DNA of 64,000 bases, taken from the NCBI RefSeq assembly GCF_009812055.1, contig NZ_WQNH01000047.1, forward strand, positions 1 through 64,000, given 5' to 3'. The stretch comes from Chelativorans xinjiangensis (GTDB lineage Bacteria > Pseudomonadota > Alphaproteobacteria > Rhizobiales > Rhizobiaceae). The notes under the pieces are model-generated. The model had not been told where the DNA came from. It saw nothing but the letters and a program-made list of their open reading frames with translations, and did not search any database. Below, piece by piece: positions 58,131-64,000 of this stretch. The translations under genes were made by a program, and so were the position numbers. How positions within the stretch are numbered: position 1 is the stretch's first letter; each line of letters begins with the position of its first letter.

Positions 58131-58788
58131 TTTCCTTGTCCTTCTCGTTCAAGTCCGCCCGGTCTTCTTCGACCGACCATATGCGGATATTGCGCTCCCC
58201 CGCCTTCTGCTTCACCCAGGCCTGCTCATCACCCCAGGCGTGGCGTTTCCAGCCTTGCCAACTGAAACCGGCAATCTCCACATCCCATTCCTCAGCAGGA
58301 AGGCGCTCAAGCGCGTACCGGATACCAAAGTATCCGGAGCTTGGGAACATGCTGGTCAGCATCGCAGATGTCAGGCCCAACTCCGCGCACCCCTCTTCGT
58401 AGTAGGTCGGGGGCAGGATCGCCACCGTCTTGCCCGCCTCGCCGAACATTGCGAGCGCCTCGTGGGTCCAGTCTCCGCGTCGCCCTTTGAGACGCGACAG
58501 GAAATTGGGCTGGATGAAGTAGTCGCGTATAATTCTCGGGTGATAGAGAAAGAAGACCATGTCTGCGGCCTGCACGATCGGCGAAGTGGGATAGTTTGGG
58601 TCGTTCAGCCGCCGCTGCATCGGCTTTCCCGAATTGGCGACGAACAGCCAGTTGGTCTTTGTGCCGCTCATGCCGATGGACATCTTCGGCTCGTTGAAGC
58701 GAACGACATGATCGCTGGCGTCGACACGCTCTGACATGTCGAAAGGCAAAGAGCCGTTGCCGACGATGAATGCTCTCTTTCTGACCAT
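58123..58788 (-). CDS. GT29 (sialyltransferase)-like protein
   Basis: A 221-residue protein that starts MVRKRAFIVGNGSLPFDMSE, followed by VDASDHVVRFNEPKM. This VGNG...D-HD-VVRFN pattern is the L-sialylmotif type of family GT29. A GT29-like fold transferring a sugar (not necessarily sialic acid) is likely. GAGAGG supports 58788; ATGs at 58797 and 58806 are alternatives. It is part of the leftward cluster. Confidence 0.7.
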   Translation of the reverse strand: MVRKRAFIVGNGSLPFDMSERVDASDHVVRFNEPKMSIGMSGTKTNWLFVANSGKPMQRRLNDPNYPTSPIVQAADMVFFLYHPRIIRDYFIQPNFLSRLKGRRGDWTHEALAMFGEAGKTVAILPPTYYEEGCAELGLTSAMLTSMFPSSGYFGIRYALERLPAEEWDVEIAGFSWQGWKRHAWGDEQAWVKQKAGERNIRIWSVEEDRADLNEKDKEIG

Positions 58789-58819
58789 ATCGACCATGCC
58801 TCTCATTCGTCCGCCACGC

Positions 58820-59566
58820 CTACCGTGCCGGCATTCGCAGGTCCAGAACGTTGCGGGCCCTTACCGCCGCCCGATAGATCGCCCGGCGGACCTCCCGCGC
58901 CAGAACCTCAGCAAACGGCTTTCCCTTCCCCTGCACCGTCGTCCCGCCCAACTCCTCAGCAACTTCGCGGATGGCGACCGGCATGGCGCTCAGCACGCGC
59001 ACGCCGTGCAGCCACTGCATCTGCACCGTCGTATCGACAGGCCTGTCGAACACGTGCGTGAAGGCGAGCAGCACTTTGGCCGCATCGCGGCCGACGATCT
59101 GCGCCTGCATGCCGAGGCGCGGGTGGCGCGGAGCGATGAGGCGCGCCGAACCGGAATGTGCCGCCACGCGGCCTTTTTCGCCCCGCGCCTTCTTCGGAAA
59201 GCGCACGAGATCGCCCCGCCCCGCGTGGGCGAGCGCCAGGTCGAGCACGTCGGCGAAGCGCGACGGATCGATCTCCACGTCGTCCTCGACCACCAGCCCG
59301 GCGTCGAGCTTGCGGTCGACGATCGCCTGCCAGGCCTCGCGGTGCGACAGGAAGCAGGCGACTTCCGAAATCCGCAGCGGAAAGGGGTAGTACGGCCTGT
59401 GGAGCCGCGGCTTATAGACCTCGGCGACCTTTTCCTCGGGCAGCGTCTGCCCGTCCACGGCCTCGATGACCGTGACGGGCAGCGGCAGGCTTTGCCGCAG
59501 GCGCTCCACCTGGCGCGCCCGGCCATGCGCGCGGGCAAGGTGGACGATGAAGGCCTCGGCCTTCAT
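58820..59566 (-). CDS. GT25 lipopolysaccharide glycosyltransferase
   Basis: A 248-residue protein of family GT25 (PF01755). EAFIVHLARAHGRARQVERL at the start, ISEVACFLSHREAWQAIVD in the middle, then LVVEDDVEIDPSRF with the acidic metal site. GT25 enzymes add galactose or glucose to the LPS core. It is coupled to the GT4 gene by an ATGA overlap. Confidence 0.88.
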   Translation of the reverse strand: MKAEAFIVHLARAHGRARQVERLRQSLPLPVTVIEAVDGQTLPEEKVAEVYKPRLHRPYYPFPLRISEVACFLSHREAWQAIVDRKLDAGLVVEDDVEIDPSRFADVLDLALAHAGRGDLVRFPKKARGEKGRVAAHSGSARLIAPRHPRLGMQAQIVGRDAAKVLLAFTHVFDRPVDTTVQMQWLHGVRVLSAMPVAIREVAEELGGTTVQGKGKPFAEVLAREVRRAIYRAAVRARNVLDLRMPAR

Positions 59567-60666
59567 GCCTCCCCCTTCCAGAGCCCTTCATAAACCTCCG
59601 CCAGCGCGTCCGCCTCGCGCGCCAGGGCGAACCGCGCGGTCACATGGGCGCGCGCGGCCCCGCCCTGCCGCTTCGCCGTCGCCGGATCGGCCATATAGGC
59701 CTCGATGGCGCGGGTGAGTGCCGTGCCATCGCCGGCCGGCACAACGACGCCGGTTTTTCCCGGCGCGATCATCTCCGCATAGGCGCCGGCATCGCTCGCC
59801 ACCGTCGGTGTGCCCGACGCCATGGCCTCGAGCGGTGTCAGACCGAAACCCTCGTTGCGCGAGGGCGCCACGCACAGCGCGATGCGGCGGTACCACGGCA
59901 CGACATCCGGCACCTCGCCCATGAAACGGACCCGATCGCCCAGCCCCGCATCCCGCACGCGGCCCCGAAGCTCGTCCGCGAAAGCGCTGTTCTCCGCAGT
60001 CGCCCGGCCGAACACCAGCGCCGTCCAGTCCGGATAGCGCGGCAGCAATTCGATCATCGCGGCAACGAAAAGGTCCGTCCCCTTCTGGTGGCGGATGCGC
60101 CCGAAACAGCCGATACCGTAGCGCCCCGGCATGCCGCTGGCCACCCACTCGTCCCCGGCCCCGCGCGGCGGGCGGAAGCGCTCGATGTCGATGCCGTGCA
60201 TGACCACCCGATGCGGCACCTTGAGGAAGGAGCCGGAGCGCGCGCTGGTGGCCACCACCGCATCCATACGGCGGACGAGCCATTTGGTGTATGCACGGTG
60301 ATCGCGCTGGGCGGCAGAGGTGAAGACCAGCTTGAGCGGCGCGCGGAAGACGTGCTTCGCAAGGATCCCCGCCAGCATCTCGGTATTGCGCCGCGCATGC
60401 CAGATGCGGAACGGCCTTTCCGCCGGCTTGGTCAAAAGCGCGGGCACCTGCCACCAGCGCATCTTCGGCAGGTCCGCGGGTAGGCCCGGCCCCAGCGTGG
60501 CAACCCCCATCGCCCGCGCCTGCAGCGGAACCAGCTGCACGATCGTGCTGGTGACGCCGGAGAGACGGCGCTTGAAGTTGGGCGCGACCACCTCCACGCG
60601 GCGCATGTCGGGCGGGGCGGCGGCAGCACTCGCCCCGGCGTCCGCCGTCACGGCCCCGGCCCCCAT
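59563..60666 (-). CDS. lpsB: GT4 mannosyltransferase of the LPS core (LpsB/LpcC-like)
   Basis: A 367-residue retaining GT4 glycosyltransferase. The C-terminal domain has CFGRIRHQKGTDLFVAAMIE and LCVAPSRNEGFGLTPLEAMA, the nucleotide-sugar-binding EGFGLTPLE motif. Its place directly behind greA and the overall sequence fit LpsB/LpcC, which adds mannose to the rhizobial LPS inner core. The N-terminal 20 residues are Ala/Gly-rich, and MRRVEVVAP (60606) is an alternative start. Confidence 0.85.
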   Translation of the reverse strand: MGAGAVTADAGASAAAAPPDMRRVEVVAPNFKRRLSGVTSTIVQLVPLQARAMGVATLGPGLPADLPKMRWWQVPALLTKPAERPFRIWHARRNTEMLAGILAKHVFRAPLKLVFTSAAQRDHRAYTKWLVRRMDAVVATSARSGSFLKVPHRVVMHGIDIERFRPPRGAGDEWVASGMPGRYGIGCFGRIRHQKGTDLFVAAMIELLPRYPDWTALVFGRATAENSAFADELRGRVRDAGLGDRVRFMGEVPDVVPWYRRIALCVAPSRNEGFGLTPLEAMASGTPTVASDAGAYAEMIAPGKTGVVVPAGDGTALTRAIEAYMADPATAKRQGGAARAHVTARFALAREADALAEVYEGLWKGEA

Positions 60667-60668
60667 AT

Positions 60669-61142
60669 TCAGCCGTATTGCACCCGGAGGACTTCGTAGC
60701 CGCGCGCGCCGCCCGGCGCGTTGACCTCGATGGAATCGCCCGCGCCCTTGCCGATCAGCGCCCGCGCGATCGGCGAGGAGATGGAGATGCGGCCGGACTT
60801 CACGTCTGCCTCCTGGTCGCCGACGATCTGGTAGGTCTTCTCCTCGTCCGTATCCTCGTCCACGAGCACCACGGTGGCCCCGAACTTGACCGTATCGCCG
60901 GAAAGCTTCTTGACATCGATGACCTCGGCGCGGGCGATGAAATCCTCGAGCTCGCCGATGCGGCCCTCGTTCATGCTCTGCGCCTCTTTGGCGGCGTGAT
61001 ATTCGGCGTTCTCGGAAAGGTCTCCATGGGCGCGAGCCTCGGCGATCGCCTCGATGATGCGCGGCCGCTCTTCCTGCTGGCGCCAGCGCAGCTCTTCCTT
61101 CAGCGAATCATATCCGGCCAGGGTCATCGGGACCTTGTTCAT
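60669..61142 (-). CDS. greA: Transcription elongation factor GreA
   Basis: A 157-residue factor that rescues backtracked RNA polymerase. The N-terminal coiled coil (1-75) has the acidic tip ([12 protein letters not shown]), followed by the FKBP-like domain ([18 protein letters not shown]). ATG 61142 gives the usual length of 158. It heads the leftward cluster, three bases before lpsB, so surface-sugar genes may share its promoter. Confidence 0.95.
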   Translation of the reverse strand: MNKVPMTLAGYDSLKEELRWRQQEERPRIIEAIAEARAHGDLSENAEYHAAKEAQSMNEGRIGELEDFIARAEVIDVKKLSGDTVKFGATVVLVDEDTDEEKTYQIVGDQEADVKSGRISISSPIARALIGKGAGDSIEVNAPGGARGYEVLRVQYG

Positions 61143-61455
61143 CTGTACCACCTTCCTGACGTCATCCGCGCCGCCTTCCGGGCACTTGCCCGGCGCCTGC
61201 GGACACAAAAAGAAAACGGTCCGGCAGCCTTGGCCAACGGAACCGCTTCGTTCAACTCACGCGAAATATAGCAATCTTTGTGGCTTTTTCACGCGGAATC
61301 TTCGCCCCGGCGCCGGAAATCCGATGGTTGCCGGCAAACGGATATGGCCGCCCCGAGGGAGGAGTAACGCCAACGATACGCAGGACCGGCCTTGGCCCGC
61401 CGCGTGCCCTACCCTATTTCAACCGGATCGCGGGTTGAGCAAGGGGTCGAAGCAA
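61143..61455. other. Divergent spacer, greA and dehydrogenase
   Basis: About 310 bases with no gene. It should hold both divergent promoters; a TTGTGG/TATAGC pair near 61265-61280 (minus side) is plausible for greA. Nothing else was found. Confidence 0.45.
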
Positions 61456-62580
61456 ATGCCGAATATCTTTCTCGCCGCGCTTCTTGCGGTGGTTCTTCCC
61501 GCCACCGCCTGTGCACAGGTCTCCGAGGCGGGTGACGTCGCGTTACGCACCGAAACTCTGGCCGAGGGGCTGGAGCATCCCTGGGGCATCGATTTTCTCC
61601 CCGACGGCAGCGCCATTATCACGGAGCGCACCGGCACAGTACGCATTTTTGCCGACGGCAGGCTCTCCGAGCCCCTCTCCGGCGTTCCTGAAGTCGCTGT
61701 GTTCGGCCAGGGAGGGCTTCTGGACGTCGCGCTCGCCGCCGATTTCGAGCAATCGCGCACGCTCTTCCTCTCCTATTCCGAGCCCGGCCCGGGCGGCGCG
61801 GGCACGGCGATCGCCCGTGCCCGCCTGGTACAGGAGGGTGGGTCGGCGCGGCTGGAGGATGTCGAGGTCATCTTCTCCCTCGACCGCAGGACCGGTGAAA
61901 GCCGGCATTTCGGCTCGCGCATCGTGCCCGCCCCGGACGGCACCCTCTTCTTCACCATCGGCGACCGCGGCGAGATGAACCGCGCCCAGGACCCTTTCGA
62001 CCACGCCGGCTCCGTGATGCGCATCAATCCCGACGGCAGCGCCCCGGAGGACAATCCCTTCGTAGATGGCGGAGAAGCCGCACCCGAGATCTGGTCCATC
62101 GGCCACCGCAACCCGCAAGGGGCGGTGCTCGATCCCGTGACGGGTGCGCTGTGGACGGTCGAGCACGGCCCGCGCGGCGGCGACGAGGTCAACCGCCCGC
62201 AAGCCGGCAGGAACTACGGCTGGCCCGTCATCTCCTACGGCCGCCACTATTCCGGCCAACGGATCGAGCGCGGCGCCGATGCGCCCGGCTACGAGCAGCC
62301 GAAATATTACTGGGACCCCTCCATCGCGCCCTCGGGCATGGCGGTCTATGACGGCCGGATGTTCCCCGAGTGGCAAGGCGATTTCCTTGTCGCGGCCCTC
62401 AGCTTCCAGCTCCTGACACGGCTCGAGCGCAACGGCAGCGGTGAAATCACCGGCGAGGAGCGCATGTTCGAAGGCACCTTCGGCCGCCTGCGCGACGTGG
62501 AGGTGGCGCCGGATGGCTCCATCTGGCTGTTGACGGACGATTCCAACGGAAAGATCATCCGCATCTTGCGGGCCGAATGA
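61456..62580 (+). CDS. PQQ-dependent sugar dehydrogenase (GSDH family)
   Basis: A 374-residue secreted protein of the glucose/sorbosone dehydrogenase family (PF07995). Sec signal about 1-20 (MPNIFLAALLAVVLPATACA), beta-propeller with LEHPWGIDFLPDGSAIITER, GGLLDVALAADF, GDRGEMNRAQDP, WSIGHRNPQG (the PQQ-contact His-Arg) and NRPQAGRNYGWPVISYG. It oxidises aldoses or an unknown sugar with PQQ in the periplasm. ATG 61456 is chosen over a long upstream open frame (61054), since the signal peptide begins there. Confidence 0.92.
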   Translation: MPNIFLAALLAVVLPATACAQVSEAGDVALRTETLAEGLEHPWGIDFLPDGSAIITERTGTVRIFADGRLSEPLSGVPEVAVFGQGGLLDVALAADFEQSRTLFLSYSEPGPGGAGTAIARARLVQEGGSARLEDVEVIFSLDRRTGESRHFGSRIVPAPDGTLFFTIGDRGEMNRAQDPFDHAGSVMRINPDGSAPEDNPFVDGGEAAPEIWSIGHRNPQGAVLDPVTGALWTVEHGPRGGDEVNRPQAGRNYGWPVISYGRHYSGQRIERGADAPGYEQPKYYWDPSIAPSGMAVYDGRMFPEWQGDFLVAALSFQLLTRLERNGSGEITGEERMFEGTFGRLRDVEVAPDGSIWLLTDDSNGKIIRILRAE

Positions 62581-62700
62581 GGAGCGGATCTCCCCTTTTT
62601 CGAGAGCACTCATCGGATCCGGGGGAACGCAAAAGGCTTTGCACCCTGCAATGCCGCTGCTAAGACCGCCCGGTCCGAAAAACCTCCCCACGTCCCGCCG

Positions 62701-63588
62701 ATGACCCGTATCCAGGCCAACACGCTTCTGCTCACCGCCGGTGCCATGTGGGGCATGGGCTTCGTCGCCCAGTCGACGGCGATGGAGGCGGTGGGACCGT
62801 TCCTCTTCATCGGCCTGCGTTTTGCCATCGCCTGCCTTTCCATGCTGCCATTCGCGCTGCGCGAAGGCAGACAGGCGCAAACGCCGCTCGCGCCCGAGCA
62901 TTGGCGCGCCTTCACGCTGATCGGCCTTTTGCTTTTCGGCGGCATGGCCGCGCAGCAGGTGGGGCTGATGACAACCACGGTCACCAATTCCGGCTTCCTC
63001 ACCGGCCTTTACGTCGTGATGGTGCCCTTCTTCGGCGTATTGTTGTTCCGGCAATGGCCGCACCGCGCGGTGTGGCCGGCGGCCCTTCTCGCCCTCACCG
63101 GCATCTGGCTGCTTTCGGGCGGCGGCGCGGTGGCGCTCGTGATGGGCGACTGGCTGACGATCCTGTGCGCCGCCTTCTGGGCGCTCCAGGTCATCTATAT
63201 CGCCCGCAGCGCCAGTCGTACCGGGCGGCCGGTCACGCTCGCCGTCACCCAGTTCACTGTCACTGCCGTCGTGGCGCTGGCCATAGCGCTCGTGGTCGAG
63301 CCGGTCGAGTTCGCCGCCATCCGCGCAGCACTCCCCGAGATCCTCTATGCCGGCATCTTCTCCGGCGGCATCGCCTTCACGCTCCAGGTCGTCGGCCAGC
63401 GCTACACGACAGCGCCGCAGGCGGCCATTTTTCTGTCCACCGAGGCCGTCTTCGCCGCCCTTTTCGGCGCCCTCTTCCTGGGCGAGCGGCTGCCCGCGTC
63501 TGGCCTCGCCGGCTGCGGCCTGATCTTCTCGGCCATCCTCCTCGTCGAGGTCGTGCCGGCGCTGCGCGCCCGCCGCGCGACGTCCTGA
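62701..63588 (+). CDS. EamA/DMT-family transporter
   Basis: A 295-residue membrane protein with ten hydrophobic segments and two EamA repeats (PF00892): LLTAGAMWGMGFVAQSTAME in the first and FSGGIAFTLQVVGQRYTTAP, IFLSTEAVFAALFGALFLGE in the second. Such carriers usually export amino acids or other metabolites. The substrate is unknown. It stands 120 bp after the dehydrogenase on the same strand. Confidence 0.92.
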   Translation: MTRIQANTLLLTAGAMWGMGFVAQSTAMEAVGPFLFIGLRFAIACLSMLPFALREGRQAQTPLAPEHWRAFTLIGLLLFGGMAAQQVGLMTTTVTNSGFLTGLYVVMVPFFGVLLFRQWPHRAVWPAALLALTGIWLLSGGGAVALVMGDWLTILCAAFWALQVIYIARSASRTGRPVTLAVTQFTVTAVVALAIALVVEPVEFAAIRAALPEILYAGIFSGGIAFTLQVVGQRYTTAPQAAIFLSTEAVFAALFGALFLGERLPASGLAGCGLIFSAILLVEVVPALRARRATS

Positions 63589-63652
63589 CGCCACCATCCT
63601 GCATAAATCCGTTCCAAGATGCGCTATGGTCATCGGCGGGGCTCATGTGTCG

Positions 63653-64000
63653 ATGGAGCGGTGCGTGAAGAGAGCGGTCGAAAAGGAATGGGAGCTGTCG
63701 CTGGGGCCGGACACGGTGCGCCTGTTGGCCGAGAAGGCGCGCGCCATTTCGGCTGCCGTCAACGACGACTACGACGACGGCAAGGAGCACGAGGTCGAGT
63801 TCGGCGGCGATGCCTCCGACCGCCACAATCATGATGGGCTCGCCGAGGAAAAAGAGGAAAACCTCACGGAAGAGGAATTCCGCGAGCTGATCGCCGACCT
63901 GAACGTCGACGAGGCGTCCGAGCTTCTGGCGATCGCCTGGATCGGACGCGGCGACTACGATGCGGAGGAATGGCCAGACGCTGTGGCCGACGCGCGGCAG
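63653..64000 (+). CDS. DUF3775 protein, cut by the window end
   Basis: The frame stays open to the last base, so the gene is partial. About 116 residues are seen: KEWELSLGPDTVRLLAEKAR at the start, an acidic middle, then LTEEEFRELIADLNVDEASEL and LLAIAWIGRGDYDAEEW, as in the rhizobial DUF3775 family. The start is uncertain (ATG 63626, ATG 63653 or GTG 63665). The function is unknown. Confidence 0.75.
   Translation, partial: MERCVKRAVEKEWELSLGPDTVRLLAEKARAISAAVNDDYDDGKEHEVEFGGDASDRHNHDGLAEEKEENLTEEEFRELIADLNVDEASELLAIAWIGRGDYDAEEWPDAVADARQ

Overview
The window reads as the chromosome of a GC-rich alphaproteobacterium of the Rhizobiales, most like the Phyllobacteriaceae (Mesorhizobium/Chelativorans-like). 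The grounds are rpoD next to dnaG, a large carB, greA followed by an lpsB-type glycosyltransferase, trxB next to an Lrp-family regulator, a ugpBAEC operon, and several short intergenic repeats typical of this order. The genus is an inference; no rRNA or tRNA gene was seen.

Layout: 1-2.86 kb holds core and regulatory genes (HlyU-like, LysR, a small secreted protein, YjbQ, a GYD-domain protein). A 14.7-kb integrated phage-like element follows (2858-17584), bounded by a perfect 20-bp direct repeat that covers the ribosome-binding site and start codon of the GYD gene. It carries a leftward virion-type cassette (scaffold-like protein, small coupled genes, two large virion/ejection-type proteins, a tail-type lysozyme), a leftward replication/excision module (AlpA-like HTH, coiled-coil protein, P-loop ATPase with winged helix, small Cys protein), a P4-type tyrosine integrase and two cargo genes. 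No capsid, portal, terminase or tail-tube gene is recognisable, so it is a satellite or a deleted prophage. A 30-residue membrane peptide with its own promoter lies against the virion operon.

17.7-30.5 kb holds vapBC, an alpha-carbonic anhydrase, rpoD, dnaG, a ParDE/RelBE-like pair, a CHASE4-GGDEF-EAL protein, an ABM/VOC/LysR group and a DUF4336 protein. carB (30.7-34.2 kb) is followed by an AT-rich island (34.25-36.0 kb) with an OLD-like defence gene: an ATPase half and a TOPRIM half in the same frame, separated by one in-frame TGA. The island abuts a hicA toxin that has lost its N-terminus and is frameshifted, beside an intact hicB. A parDE pair follows.

37.7-54.9 kb is ordinary chromosome: a DrrAB-like exporter, a lytic transglycosylase lipoprotein, ogt, ugpBAEC, a GST, a degenerate EAL protein, aspartate aminotransferase, a MarR-GNAT fusion, an EF-G paralogue, a LysR, trxB and an Lrp-type regulator, with two related long palindromes between trxB and lrp. 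55.4-61.1 kb is a leftward surface-polysaccharide cluster of six genes behind greA. The end holds a PQQ-type sugar dehydrogenase, an EamA permease and a DUF3775 gene cut by the window edge.

The most interesting items are the interrupted ATPase-TOPRIM gene in a broken hicAB locus, the incomplete phage-like element with its unusual attachment site, the antisense membrane mini-gene, and the twin palindromes upstream of lrp.
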